Source of the DNA: Nitrosococcus wardiae | Lineage (GTDB): Bacteria; Pseudomonadota; Gammaproteobacteria; Nitrosococcales; Nitrosococcaceae | Direction: 5' to 3' | Assembly (NCBI RefSeq): GCF_004421105.1 | Contig: NZ_CP038033.1 | Span: 2,251,659-2,315,658, forward strand | Length of the DNA: 64,000 nt | In this document: positions 34,257-43,880 of the stretch, piece after piece | How the letters are laid out: each line of letters begins with the position of its first letter | How positions within the stretch are numbered: the first letter of the stretch is position 1 | Made by a program: the position numbers and the translations under genes | The notes under the pieces: generated by a model | Databases searched by the model: none | What the model saw: only the letters and a program-made list of their open reading frames with translations | What the model was told of the DNA's origin: nothing

Positions 34257-35342
34257 ATGGTCACCCAAGCCCAGGTCGAAGAGACCCTAAAGAGTTATCA
34301 CGACCCGTACCTGGAACAGGACCTGGTCTCTGCGAAAGCAGTGGATTCCATTGTCATTGAGGGGGATAGGGTCGACTTGAAGATCAAGCTCGGGTTTCCC
34401 GCCAAGGGTTATATTCCAGAATTAGTGGCGGCCATTCAAAAAACAACGGCCTCTTTGGAAGGTGTGGCCCATACCCAGGTAGACGTCAGTTGGGAAGTGG
34501 TTGCCCATAAAGTCCAACAGGGAGTGAAGCCCTATCCGACCATTAAGAATGTGATTGCGGTGGCCTCTGGCAAGGGAGGGGTGGGCAAATCCACGACAGC
34601 CGTTAATTTGGCGTTAGCTTTGGCGGCGGAAGGTGCCTCGGTGGGAGTATTAGATGCCGATATTTATGGCCCCAGCCAGCCCCGGATGCTAGGCGTTCAG
34701 CGCCGACCCGAATCCCGGGATGGCAAGTCTATCGAGCCCTTGATGAATTATGGGGTTCAGGCCATGTCTATTGGGTTTCTCATCGACGAAGAAGAACCCA
34801 TGATTTGGCGGGGTCCCATGGTGACCTCAGCCCTGCAACAGATGTTACAGGATACTAACTGGCGGGATTTAGATTATTTGGTGGTGGATTTGCCGCCAGG
34901 GACGGGGGATACCCAGCTTACTTTGGCTCAACGGGTACCTGTCAGCGGTGCTGTAATCGTCACCACGCCCCAAGATATTGCCCTTTTAGATGCCCGTAAG
35001 GGGCTTAAGATGTTTGAGAAGGTTAATGTGCCCGTATTGGGAATCGTGGAAAACATGAGCATCCATATCTGCAGTCAGTGTGGGCATGAAGAGCCCATTT
35101 TTGGTGAAGGGGGAGGAGAGCGTATGGCAGCCCAGTACGGGGTCACCCTTTTGGGACAGCTTCCCCTGGATAAACGTATCCGTGAAGACGCCGACAATGG
35201 CCATCCCAGCGTTGTCACCGATCCGGAGGGACGTATCGCTCAGATCTATCGGGATATTGCTCGCCGGGTTGCGGCCAAGCTCTCGTTGCAGGGCAAAGAC
35301 TACAGTACCAAATTTCCTAATATTGTGGTGGAGAATAGTTAA
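34257..35342 (+). CDS. apbC: Iron-sulfur cluster carrier ATPase ApbC/Mrp
   Basis: A 361-residue P-loop protein that carries and transfers 4Fe-4S clusters to apo-proteins. An N-terminal MIP18/DUF59 domain (about 1-80) is followed by Walker A VASGKGGVGKSTTAVNLALA (about 100), DADIYGPSQPRMLG, VVDLPPGTGDTQLTL, and the CxxC cluster motif ICSQCGHEEPIFG near residue 270. GGAG lies 8-9 bases before ATG. The divergent neighbour is metG. Confidence 0.96.
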   Translation: MVTQAQVEETLKSYHDPYLEQDLVSAKAVDSIVIEGDRVDLKIKLGFPAKGYIPELVAAIQKTTASLEGVAHTQVDVSWEVVAHKVQQGVKPYPTIKNVIAVASGKGGVGKSTTAVNLALALAAEGASVGVLDADIYGPSQPRMLGVQRRPESRDGKSIEPLMNYGVQAMSIGFLIDEEEPMIWRGPMVTSALQQMLQDTNWRDLDYLVVDLPPGTGDTQLTLAQRVPVSGAVIVTTPQDIALLDARKGLKMFEKVNVPVLGIVENMSIHICSQCGHEEPIFGEGGGERMAAQYGVTLLGQLPLDKRIREDADNGHPSVVTDPEGRIAQIYRDIARRVAAKLSLQGKDYSTKFPNIVVENS

Positions 35343-35428
35343 TAGGTCATGGTCTCTTGCTTTTTTGGGTCCCGCCTTCTAGATAGTCATTATTATAAGT
35401 TGGCGCAGTTAACTTGAGGAGAGCAATA

Positions 35429-35788
35429 ATGGCGACATTTATTATCTCTGGTAGCCGAGGTACTGATGACCCGACGATGGCCACTCTGCCGTTTATGGCC
35501 GCTAAGGTGGCAAAGGAAGAAGGTCATGAGGTAGTTCTCTGGTTATGGAATGAAGCGGTTACCTTGGCCCGAAAAGGTACGGCCGATCATATCACCGGGG
35601 TAAATCTAACCCCGCTTAAGGAATTGCTCGTGACGATTCAATCTCTGGATGTTCCGATTTGGGTCTGCGGTGCTTGTGCAGTAGCCCGTCAGATTGCCGA
35701 AGAGGATCTGGTCAAAGGCGCCACGGTTAAAGGGATGCCAGATTATATTAAGGCAGTCGCCGAACGGGATCGCAGCGTTGTATTTTGA
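35429..35788 (+). CDS. DsrE family protein
   Basis: A 119-residue alpha/beta protein: MATFIISGSRGTDDPTMATL, then GHEVVLWLWNEAV and a Cys-containing turn WVCGACAVAR (Cys about 77 and 80). DsrE/TusD-like folds use such a Cys to carry persulfide sulfur, but many members are uncharacterised. ATG 35429 is chosen because GAGGAGAG is just upstream; TTG 35414 would overlap that site. It is 86 bases after apbC on the same strand, an Fe-S gene, so a sulfur-transfer role is plausible. Confidence 0.8.
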   Translation: MATFIISGSRGTDDPTMATLPFMAAKVAKEEGHEVVLWLWNEAVTLARKGTADHITGVNLTPLKELLVTIQSLDVPIWVCGACAVARQIAEEDLVKGATVKGMPDYIKAVAERDRSVVF

Positions 35789-36022
35789 GACCGTCAACTT
35801 CCATTAATTATAGAAGTTTCCTTTACTACCTTTTTATTAAAGGGAGCAGATCCTGGAATTAGGGACCCAGCCAAGTAGGTATCTGCCATCCTGTTTAATT
35901 ACAGAAGTGGCTACAAGCTAATCCCTTATAATCCTTGTTGCCCGCAGTCCTGATGTCAGCGTTCCAATAAACGCCTAAGGTGCCCTGCTCGTTGGCAGGC
36001 CCAAAGGGAAGGGGGATTTAAG

Positions 36023-36445
36023 ATGTTACGCAGGCGCATTTTGTATGCAGTACTTCTCCTTTGTATACCTCTTTCAGGGCTCATTTTATCGTGCGGGGTT
36101 GATTTTGAGAGTGGTCGCTCGGAATATACTATTCGTTATAGTCGCATTGGCCCCCTGGCCAAGTTTAATATTCCCTCTTCTGCAAGAGCTTATGGTAGCG
36201 ATGGTTATTTGCTTGCTGAAGCCAAAGCGATGGATGGGATGGAAATCCCAGAGGAGGGAATACCCAGCCAAATTGTGCTCTTAGAAACCCAATATGCAGG
36301 CGGTCGTGCAGGCAAGAAGGTGGTCTACGAGGGAAAATTAATCTTTGATGCCCAAACCGGTCAACTACTCAGGGAGCAACCCCTGCAAGGGAAGAAACGA
36401 TTCGAGAATGTTTTTCCCGATTGGCCCTTTATCACCCAGCCCTAG
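36023..36445 (+). CDS. Small lipoprotein-like hypothetical protein
   Basis: 140 residues. The N-terminus LRRRILYAVLLLCIPLSG then LILSC forms a lipobox with Cys at residue 24. The mature part (ARAYGSDGYLLAEAKAMDGM, QTGQLLREQPLQGKKRFE) is a small beta-rich domain I do not recognise. AAGGGGGAT precedes the ATG. Its last 14 bases overlap the 3' end of the AsmA-like gene on the other strand (convergent). Confidence 0.65.
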   Translation: MLRRRILYAVLLLCIPLSGLILSCGVDFESGRSEYTIRYSRIGPLAKFNIPSSARAYGSDGYLLAEAKAMDGMEIPEEGIPSQIVLLETQYAGGRAGKKVVYEGKLIFDAQTGQLLREQPLQGKKRFENVFPDWPFITQP

Positions 36446-37178
36446 TTTTACTTTTTTGGCCTGTTATTTTCCCAATTTCCTTAAAAGCATCGCTTAGATA
36501 TTCTTCTGTTTTTGCCCGGAGTCCAGAAGCTGCTGAATCGATGGGGTTGATAAGTATTGCCATCACTTTTTCTGCCATTTCTCTGGGGGAGAACCCCCCT
36601 GTTTTATCTCCAATATCCATTAATTCAAGTCGTGGCAATTTTCCCCCCAATTGAGGTCCTTTTCGGCCCGTCATTCTTGCCTGAATTTGGCCATCTTCCA
36701 CGATTAACCGTCGAATCACTAATTTAATCTCTTTTTTACCGGCTTGTTTCAGTTTTGGTGGAGTAAACTGACTCCCCGTCACGATATTTTTTCTCAAGAC
36801 GCTAATATTGGATTTGCCGGGCGGGTTAATTTCAAAAAGTACTTGTGGTGAGTGGATAATCACTTCGCTCAGGATGATGGGATTTTGAGTAAGGGTGGCG
36901 GTGTCAATTTTGATACTGATGGTGTCTAAGGTAATAGCGCTGGAGCCTGAAAATCCAGGTGGATTGCTAATGGTAAAATGGGATAGGGAGCCTCCACCGG
37001 CAGTAGGCGCAATTTTAACCTTAGAGACCTGTACCTTAGTTTGAGTCACCTGGGAACCATACCTTTCAATGGCAACTTTTATGAGCCCATTAAGGGAAAA
37101 CCATGCATAAATAAGTACAATTGCAATAATGACAATAAAAATTACGATACTAATCAGAAGCGTTTCGCCTGTTTCCAT
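36432..37178 (-). CDS. AsmA-family-like membrane-anchored protein
   Basis: 248 residues: one N-terminal helix (LLISIVIFIVIIAIVLIYAW) and a periplasmic domain resembling AsmA/DUF748 N-terminal regions: VSKVKIAPTAGGGSLSHFTI, NPPGFSGSSAITLDTISIKI, ILSEVIIHSPQVLFEI, IRRLIVEDGQIQARM. Family members are linked to outer-membrane lipid transport or assembly. It starts 36 bases after the GCS2-CBS gene, so they may be cotranscribed. Confidence 0.7.
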   Translation of the reverse strand: METGETLLISIVIFIVIIAIVLIYAWFSLNGLIKVAIERYGSQVTQTKVQVSKVKIAPTAGGGSLSHFTISNPPGFSGSSAITLDTISIKIDTATLTQNPIILSEVIIHSPQVLFEINPPGKSNISVLRKNIVTGSQFTPPKLKQAGKKEIKLVIRRLIVEDGQIQARMTGRKGPQLGGKLPRLELMDIGDKTGGFSPREMAEKVMAILINPIDSAASGLRAKTEEYLSDAFKEIGKITGQKSKTRAG

Positions 37179-37214
37179 AATATTTTCTCAGCGTCATTTT
37201 TCGGTACCAAATAG

Positions 37215-39119
37215 TTAGGAGACAGTAGTGAGCAGCTGGCACGCTGCGCGGACTAGGTCCCGCTCGGTGACGATCCCTAATAATTGAGTACGATTGACAA
37301 CCAATAGAGAACCGGTCTCGGAGGCAAGCATAAGTTGCATTGCTTCTAGGATGGGCATATCAGAAGGGATGGTAATCGGTTTTGGATTCATCATTTCAGC
37401 CACAGGAATAGGACGGGGGGCGTCCTGTGTAGACAGGATATTATGGGCATGTAATAGCTCGTGAATGGTGAGAAGTCCAACCAATTTACCTTTTTCCGTT
37501 TCCACTGGGATGTGCCGCACATGCTTCCAGTCCATGATGCGACTCGCAAGATCAATGATATCATCAGGGCGAACGGTAAAAAGGTTTTGAGCCATGATAT
37601 CGCTAACCGTGTGGGGAAGGCGGGCCGATTCACTCTGGTTTGCCACCATTAAAGGCGCCCATCGATGCACCGGTATGCCCTGTTGCTGATAGTGGAGCAT
37701 TGCCAACACAGCATGGTGCAACAGGGTTGTTGAGTCTTGATGAGGGTTCTGTGCCAGTGCATTTAGCAACCAGAGGGCCCCTGTTTGGCCTTTGCGAACG
37801 CGGGCATTAAGCGTGCCTAAGTATCTTTCAAGATCCTCAGAAAGCACGCCCACCTGAGTAAGCCCCCGCCGGGCTTTAGGGATAAGCTCCTCCAACAGCA
37901 AGCTGCGCGCCCGGATGACCCGGCCGTCAAGCCAGGTAAAGCGGGCATCAAGACCCTGTTGGGCGGCCGCCAAGAAGTTGGCTCTCGCTTCATGGAAGGG
38001 TAACCGGGAAGTAAAGTCATGGTATTCCTCCGCGAGCCCTAGCATTAGCCCATAAAAAAGGGCAGCATTGGCCACTTCATCCAAGAGGGTGGGACCTGCC
38101 GGCAATACCCGGTTTTCAATGCGAAGATGAGGTTTGCCTTCAAGGATTCCATAGCAGGGTCGGTTCCAACGCCAGACCGTGCCGCTGTGAAGGGTCAAGG
38201 CGGATAATTTAGGGATGATCCCCTGCTCAATCAGCTTAAGGGGGTTAGGGTCTGGTTTGCGGGTCATGATAATAGGATACCGAGCGGCGTTGTCTTGGAA
38301 GATTTCCAGGATCGACTCTTGGACCCAGGCACTTCCAAAGCTGATCCGGGAGGGCATCCCGCGAGTGAGTTGCGGGCCGCTTCGGGTATCCAAGGCCCGT
38401 TCGAAAAGAGCTATTCGGGTTTCGTGCCAAAGCCGGTGGCCAAAGAGCACCGGTGAGTTAACCGCAGCCGCAAGCAAGGGAGCGCTGATAAGCTGTGCTA
38501 GATTGTAGTAGTAGGCTGCGTTTTCAGGTTCCACTTGCCAATGTAGTTGCAAGCTGATGTTCGCTCCCTCTAAGGCCACACTGTCATGGGTTCCCTCGTA
38601 TTGGTCCGGTCCATCAATGAGCACGGATACCGGTTGCGGATGAGTATGAAAAACCGAATCATCGATCCGTTGATAGCGGGCATCGGGGGTAAGCATGTCT
38701 GGCCTGATATCTTCATGGCGCAAGGTGGGTAAGATTCCCGTGAGCAGAATCTGGGTATTCACGGCGGCGGCCGCTTCCCCAGCTTTATCGAGTCCTGCTG
38801 TTAATTCCTCTTCGAGCTGGCGCAGGAAACCTCCGCTGAGTGGCTTGGGATCTAAGTTGAACTCCAAGTTAAAGCGGGCCAATTCAGTCTTAAAGCGGGG
38901 ATCGGAAAGATGGGTGAGTAATTCGGCCGCAGTGGGTGCGGCATGGGTTTTCCCATCAATCAGAAACATTTCCTGCTCCGCCCCGGTGCGGGTGATGCCT
39001 CCTTCGAACAGATGGCGTTCAATCATGACTTCAAGGGCGCGAAGATCACTTAAGATGGCTTGCATGAAAGCGCGTAATTCCTGCTTGCTGGTGCTTTTGT
39101 GAACTTCATGCTCTCCCAT
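37215..39119 (-). CDS. GCS2-family glutamate-cysteine ligase-like enzyme fused to two CBS domains
   Basis: 634 residues. Residues about 35-400 match the GCS2 ATP-dependent ligase family: GAEQEMFLIDG (substrate/metal Glu), EFNLDPKPLSGG, ISLQLHWQVEPENAA, RISFGSAWV, RIENRVLPAGPTLLDE. Residues about 500-634 are a CBS pair: TVRPDDIIDLASRIMDWKHV with VGLLTIHELLHAHN, then MNPKPITIPSDMPI with LGIVTERDLVRAAC. CBS modules bind adenosyl nucleotides, so I infer energy-dependent control of a ligase. GCS2 proteins are not all true gamma-glutamylcysteine synthetases, and the substrate is uncertain. It lies between DUF1499 and AsmA-like genes on the same strand. Confidence 0.85.
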   Translation of the reverse strand: MGEHEVHKSTSKQELRAFMQAILSDLRALEVMIERHLFEGGITRTGAEQEMFLIDGKTHAAPTAAELLTHLSDPRFKTELARFNLEFNLDPKPLSGGFLRQLEEELTAGLDKAGEAAAAVNTQILLTGILPTLRHEDIRPDMLTPDARYQRIDDSVFHTHPQPVSVLIDGPDQYEGTHDSVALEGANISLQLHWQVEPENAAYYYNLAQLISAPLLAAAVNSPVLFGHRLWHETRIALFERALDTRSGPQLTRGMPSRISFGSAWVQESILEIFQDNAARYPIIMTRKPDPNPLKLIEQGIIPKLSALTLHSGTVWRWNRPCYGILEGKPHLRIENRVLPAGPTLLDEVANAALFYGLMLGLAEEYHDFTSRLPFHEARANFLAAAQQGLDARFTWLDGRVIRARSLLLEELIPKARRGLTQVGVLSEDLERYLGTLNARVRKGQTGALWLLNALAQNPHQDSTTLLHHAVLAMLHYQQQGIPVHRWAPLMVANQSESARLPHTVSDIMAQNLFTVRPDDIIDLASRIMDWKHVRHIPVETEKGKLVGLLTIHELLHAHNILSTQDAPRPIPVAEMMNPKPITIPSDMPILEAMQLMLASETGSLLVVNRTQLLGIVTERDLVRAACQLLTTVS

Positions 39120-39133
39120 GGCCTTAACCTAGA

Positions 39134-39598
39134 TTACTGTGATTCCGGGATTGACTGTAAGACTTCCCGGGCGCGGAGCTTGTGGCGTATTTTCTCAATT
39201 CGACTTCGATTAACCCCAAAATCGTAGTATCCCAAACGCGCGGCTGAACGAACAGCAATAATCCCTTGCCGTGGGCGCAGCTGAAATTCCAGGTCATCGA
39301 CAAAGCGGAAAATACGGCTTCTGGCTTCTGCGTGTAGATAATGGCTAGAGGCTGAAATAATCCTTGTCCGGGGTAATGAGCTGATCACTTCTTTCAGTGC
39401 CTCCCATCCTTGGTAGGGTTCAACTTTGAGTCGATAGGGCTCGATGTAGTGTTTTTCATCTGTTGAATCGCTGCACACACAATTGGGATTACTTGGACAG
39501 GAGGATAATTTGTCATTGTGGACGCCTAGCATTTCAGATCGCTCCAGAGTACATGAAATAAGTAAGAGTGCGGCCAGAAGTATATTCATGGTGGCCAT
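39134..39598 (-). CDS. DUF1499 family lipoprotein
   Basis: The conserved DUF1499 block is seen: SSCPSNPNCVCSDSTDEKHY, PYQGWEALKEVIS, ISASSHYLHAEARSRIFRFV and VRSAARLGYYDFGVNRSRIE. The function is unknown. The frame opens at 39745, but the first 49 residues look non-protein-like. From ATG 39598 the N-terminus NILLAALLLISC forms a lipobox, so I choose that start (154 residues), although no strong ribosome site supports it. ATG 39589 is an alternative. It is 14 bases ahead of the GCS2-CBS gene on the same strand. Confidence 0.7.
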   Translation of the reverse strand: MATMNILLAALLLISCTLERSEMLGVHNDKLSSCPSNPNCVCSDSTDEKHYIEPYRLKVEPYQGWEALKEVISSLPRTRIISASSHYLHAEARSRIFRFVDDLEFQLRPRQGIIAVRSAARLGYYDFGVNRSRIEKIRHKLRAREVLQSIPESQ

Positions 39599-39816
39599 TG
39601 GGTGCCGGCCGCTGGGCTGATTCTTAAGTTTGGACGAGGATGACAGTGGAGATCTATTCATGGCCGAAAAAATTTGGATGATTGACTTAAATTCTATATC
39701 ACGCCGGTTCAACCCCAAAGGATAAGCACTATCGACTTTACGCAAGATGATAACTCTGGTGTACTAGCAAGGGGTTAATTACCCATTACCTTGTGTCTAA
39801 TTGGGTTCAGAAGGTT

Positions 39817-40722
39817 ATGCCCACCACACTGGGTGACAAACTCGTCGTCGCTATCTCTTCACGGGCCTTGTTCGATCTGGATGAAAGTCATCAGGTCTTT
39901 GAGGAACAGGGGACCGATTCGTACTGTCAGTATCAGATTGAGCGGGAAGAGGTGCTTTTGGAGCCGGGGGTGGCTTTCCCGCTGGTACGGAAGCTGTTGG
40001 CCCTTAATCAGGGGCGCCCCGACCAACCACGAGTGGAAGTCATCTTGCTGTCGCGAAACAATGCAGATACGGGTCTTCGGGTATTTAATTCCATTCAACA
40101 CCATAAGCTTGAGGTGACCCGGGCAGCTTTTACCTCCGGGGAAAGCCCCTATCGTTATGTTTCCGCATTCGGTGCTCATTTGTTTCTTTCTGCCGATCCC
40201 GATGATGTCAAAAAAGCGCTGGAGGCAGGGGTAGCGGCAGCCACTATTGTGCGCTCGAAAGCTAGTCTCAATGTCTACTCAGAGCAACTGCGGATTGCCT
40301 TTGACGGCGATGCTGTCCTATTTTCCGATGATGCCGAGCGGATTTTCAAGGAACAAGGTTTGACTGCTTTTCAAACCAGTGAGCAAGCCTCAGCCCGGCA
40401 GCCTCTTTCAGGAGGGCCATTCCGCAATTTCTTGGCAGCGCTACAGCGGATTCAACGGGAATACCCCCCAGAGAAATCACCTATCCGAACGGCCCTTGTT
40501 ACGGCACGGGGGGCACCGGCCCATGAGCGAGTGATCCGCACTTTGCGGGCCTGGGATATTCGCATCGACGAGGCTTTATTCCTTGGTGGACTGGATAAGG
40601 GCGATTTCCTTAAGGCCTTTGGCGCCGATATCTTTTTTGATGACCAGCAGGGCCATTGCGAATCCGCCAGCCGTCACGTGACTACAGGTCATGTCCCCCA
40701 CGGGGTCTCCCATCAGGGCTAG
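39817..40722 (+). CDS. 5'-nucleotidase (cytosolic 5'-nucleotidase I family)
   Basis: 301 residues. HAD-like fold with the motif VVAISSRALFDLDESHQVFE near the N-terminus, VILLSRNNADTGLRVFNSIQ, and LFLGGLDKGDFLKAFGADIF near the C-terminus. The family hydrolyses nucleoside monophosphates. The motif FFDDQQGHCESASRHVTTGH closes the domain. A GTG at 39793 gives a longer protein, but ATG 39817 follows AAGG and is preferred. The tail (PHGVSHQG) is family-typical. Confidence 0.85.
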   Translation: MPTTLGDKLVVAISSRALFDLDESHQVFEEQGTDSYCQYQIEREEVLLEPGVAFPLVRKLLALNQGRPDQPRVEVILLSRNNADTGLRVFNSIQHHKLEVTRAAFTSGESPYRYVSAFGAHLFLSADPDDVKKALEAGVAAATIVRSKASLNVYSEQLRIAFDGDAVLFSDDAERIFKEQGLTAFQTSEQASARQPLSGGPFRNFLAALQRIQREYPPEKSPIRTALVTARGAPAHERVIRTLRAWDIRIDEALFLGGLDKGDFLKAFGADIFFDDQQGHCESASRHVTTGHVPHGVSHQG

Positions 40723-40803
40723 CCGCAAAAAGTAGGCCGGAATAAGGCCTTAGGGCCGTTTCCGGCATGGTTTTGTCTACTGGAAGCCAAGGGGCTCAGG
40801 CCG

Positions 40804-42294
40804 TCAGAATCTGTCCAATTCTGGAAAGGGGAGCTTACCCTGGTGAACATGCATGGTGCCAAATTCGGCACAGCGGTGCAAAGTAGGAATAGCTTTGCCG
40901 GGATTGAGCAGGCCCTTGGGATCAAAGGCCCCTTTGAGGGCATGAAATTGTTGCAGTTCAGCAGTGCCAAATTGGACGCACATCTGATTAATCTTTTCTA
41001 TTCCTACCCCGTGTTCACCTGTAATCGTGCCACCAACGGCAACGCAAAGCTCTAGGATTTGGGCACCAAGCTGCTCAGCCCGCTCCAGCTCGCCGGGTTG
41101 ATTGGCATCGTAGAGAATAAGAGGGTGCAAGTTTCCGTCACCGGCATGGAAGACGTTAGCCACAGGTAGGTTAAACTCTTGAGAGAGTTCGGTGATGCGT
41201 TCTAAGACTTGGGGTAAGCGTTTACGGGGAATGGTGCCATCCATGCAATAATAATCGGGTGCCAGGCGCCCGACGGCTGGGAAAGCGGCCTTACGCCCCT
41301 GCCATAGTTTTGCCCGTTCCTGCTTATCCTGGGCAGTCCGGATTTTTACGGCACCATAGTCCAGCAGTAATTCGCGGACCTGATAGATCTGTTGGGAAAC
41401 TTCCGCATTAGTACCGTCCAGCTCACAAAGTAGAATGGCGGCCGCATCCCGAGGATAACCTGCATGGACGAAATCCTCGGCAGCCTGAATAGCCAAGTGA
41501 TCCATCATCTCCAGCCCCGCGGGGATGATCCCCGCACTAATAACCCCTCCTACGGCAGCGCTTGCCTTAGCTACCTCATCAAAGGCCGCTAGAACCACCT
41601 GAGCACGCTCGGGGAGAGGTAAAAGCTTTACCGTGACTTCGACGATAACTCCGAGTAACCCTTCTGACCCTGTCATCAGGGCCAGCAAATCATAGCCTGG
41701 GGAGTCCAAGGTTTCACCCCCCAGTGAAATCTGTTCTCCATCCATGGTCAGAATTTTTAGGGCTAAGATATTATGGACAGTCAGGCCATATTTGAGGCAG
41801 TGGACGCCGCCGGAATTTTCTGCCACGTTGCCCCCAATGGTGCAGGCAATTTGGGAGGACGGATCAGGGGCATAATAGAGTCCATCGGGTGCAGCAGCTT
41901 CAGAAATGGCAAGGTTCCGCACCCCCGGTTGCACGCGGGCCGTGCGATTGATAGGGTCGATGGCAAGGATCTTGTTAAATTTAGCAAGGCTGAGCAAAAC
42001 ACCGTTTTGTAAGGGTAAGGCACCACCGGAAAGGCCGGTACCCGCACCTCGTGCCACCACGGGAATATCCCAAGCATGGCAAATTTGGAGGATTTTTTGG
42101 GCCTGTTCAACGGTTTCCGGCAGTACTGCCAGCCAGGGAAGGGCGCGATAGGCAGAGAGTCCATCGCACTCATAGGGGTATAGATCTTCCTCCTCAGAGA
42201 GGATGGCTTCTGGAGGGAGAAAAGTGCCAAATTCTTTAATGAGATCTCCCTTGGGAATGCCAGGGGCGAGGGTTTCTTGAGCTGATGAAGGCAA
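40804..42294 (-). CDS. glcD: Glycolate oxidase subunit GlcD (FAD-linked)
   Basis: 496 residues. PCMH-type FAD domain: VVARGAGTGLSGGALPLQNG (about residue 80), QPGVRNLAISEAAAPDGLYY, GNVAENSGGVHCLKYGLT, LLALMTGSEGLLGVIVEVTV. The C-terminal FAD-oxidase domain has NVFHAGDGNLHPLILYD (about 395) and GTITGEHGVGIEK (about 425). It oxidises glycolate (or D-lactate) to the keto acid. The partners glcE and glcF are not in the window. It is divergent from the glycerate kinase gene, with 83 bases between, and near the aminotransferase gene, consistent with phosphoglycolate salvage. Confidence 0.92.
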   Translation of the reverse strand: MPSSAQETLAPGIPKGDLIKEFGTFLPPEAILSEEEDLYPYECDGLSAYRALPWLAVLPETVEQAQKILQICHAWDIPVVARGAGTGLSGGALPLQNGVLLSLAKFNKILAIDPINRTARVQPGVRNLAISEAAAPDGLYYAPDPSSQIACTIGGNVAENSGGVHCLKYGLTVHNILALKILTMDGEQISLGGETLDSPGYDLLALMTGSEGLLGVIVEVTVKLLPLPERAQVVLAAFDEVAKASAAVGGVISAGIIPAGLEMMDHLAIQAAEDFVHAGYPRDAAAILLCELDGTNAEVSQQIYQVRELLLDYGAVKIRTAQDKQERAKLWQGRKAAFPAVGRLAPDYYCMDGTIPRKRLPQVLERITELSQEFNLPVANVFHAGDGNLHPLILYDANQPGELERAEQLGAQILELCVAVGGTITGEHGVGIEKINQMCVQFGTAELQQFHALKGAFDPKGLLNPGKAIPTLHRCAEFGTMHVHQGKLPFPELDRF

Positions 42295-42377
42295 ACTTTA
42301 GGTTCCTATATGACAATCCACTTCCAATCCTAAATCATAGCATTTTACTATAGCTAAGCTAAGTATGTCCGAGCAGA

Positions 42378-43481
42378 ATGAGCATGGATCATTCGAACTC
42401 TAGCATTCTTCGCCTGGTGGGGAAAGGCAAAAGGATGGGGACTCTTGATGCCCGTGCCCGCCATGTCCTTGAGCAGTTGGAAATCTGTACGGACCGGTTT
42501 TGGGGCGTATCCGAACCCCCTTATGCCCAGAAGCTGGAGACCAAGTGCCAGCTATTATCGTTAGTCTATTCCGCTTTTGAGGTCAGATGTCAGCAGTTAC
42601 AGTTGGTGGCGCCACCGCTAGAAATGCTATGGCGGGTTTATCTCCCCTTGGCGCAATGGATAGTGGCGCAAGGGGAAAGAGCTCCAATGGAGGTGTTTGT
42701 GCTGGGGGTAAATGGGGCTCAGGGGTCTGGAAAGTCCACCCTTTGCAGTTTACTTCAGGTTATTCTTGAGATTGGTTTTGGACAGCGGGTAGCGATTTTG
42801 TCCATTGATGATTTTTATCTTAGCCGGGCCGAGCGCCAACATTTAGCGGACCAAGTCCACCCCCTATTGGTTACCCGGGGAGTGCCTGGCACTCACGATG
42901 TGCCCTTGGCCATTGACGTTTTAAAGTCCTTGCAAGGGGCGAACCAAGAGACTTCAACGCCATTACCGGTTTTTGACAAGGCGCTCGATGATCCCCTACC
43001 GCGGGAAAAGTGGCCCGCTTTTCAGGGAAAGCCGGATGTTATTTTATTCGAGGGATGGTGTGTGGGGGCCAAGCCTGAGCCTGAGCAGCGTTTAGCAAGG
43101 CCAGTGAATACTCTGGAGGCGGAGGAGGACGTTGATGGGGTGTGGCGAGGTTATGTCAACCAGGTATTAGGAAGCCAGTATAGGCGACTGTTCGGTTTGC
43201 TAGATGGGTTACTCTTTCTTAAGATACCTGAGTTTGAGGTAGTTTATACTCAGCGATTGGAGCAAGAACAGCAACTTGCGCAAGCACTTCGGCAGGGGCG
43301 GATAGGTAGAGCAGGTCGGCGTGCGATGAGTATGCCGGAACTTCGACGCTTTATTATGCATTTTCAACGGTTGACGGAGTACCTGTTGGAGGAGATGCCG
43401 GGGCGGGCCGATCTCGTGCTTGAAATTGACGAACATCGTCAATTTCAAGGGGTTACCCAAAAGGATCTTTTTCCGTCCTAA
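42378..43481 (+). CDS. D-glycerate 3-kinase
   Basis: 367 residues of the plant/cyanobacterial GLYK type: P-loop FVLGVNGAQGSGKSTLCSLL (about residue 112), ILSIDDFYLSRAERQHLAD, LLVTRGVPGTHD and ILFEGWCVGAKPEP. It makes 3-phosphoglycerate from glycerate. It is next to glcD and followed by the serine-glyoxylate aminotransferase, matching the last steps of the glycolate cycle. ATG 42378 and 42384 are both possible starts. Confidence 0.9.
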   Translation: MSMDHSNSSILRLVGKGKRMGTLDARARHVLEQLEICTDRFWGVSEPPYAQKLETKCQLLSLVYSAFEVRCQQLQLVAPPLEMLWRVYLPLAQWIVAQGERAPMEVFVLGVNGAQGSGKSTLCSLLQVILEIGFGQRVAILSIDDFYLSRAERQHLADQVHPLLVTRGVPGTHDVPLAIDVLKSLQGANQETSTPLPVFDKALDDPLPREKWPAFQGKPDVILFEGWCVGAKPEPEQRLARPVNTLEAEEDVDGVWRGYVNQVLGSQYRRLFGLLDGLLFLKIPEFEVVYTQRLEQEQQLAQALRQGRIGRAGRRAMSMPELRRFIMHFQRLTEYLLEEMPGRADLVLEIDEHRQFQGVTQKDLFPS

Positions 43482-43880
43482 AAGAAATAGCGGGTGATGG
43501 CAGGGCCGACTTGGTATTTATAGCCATCATCGGTAGACTATCCAGCCCATTATGCATGAGGAGTAGGGTGATTTTTGAGGTCGGGGACTCATTGGCTTTG
43601 CCATCGCTGCTGTTTTCCAGTATCGAGGAGCAGCCAGCCTGGATTTTTTACCACTAAAACACAAAAGGACACGAAGGTGAAGGAATCTCACTCGGTTGGG
43701 AGAAACTGATGGAGATGCTCGTTGCTCATGAAGCCAACTATTTTTATCTATTTAAGTTTTTGATTTTTTTTTGTGGTGATCTCATGAATTATTCAGGTTA
43801 GAGCCTGATTATTGCTCGTCCCCGAGGATACCGCTGACCTAACCCAATCTGTAGCGATTATTATTTTTAGAGGAGAGTCC
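43482..43880. other. Intergenic region, no gene recognised
   Basis: About 400 bases. A stretch near 43650-43676 resembles the common CTAAxxCACAAAAGGACACGAAG-type intergenic repeat debris. The region ends with AGAGGAGAG, the ribosome site of the aminotransferase gene. Confidence 0.35.
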
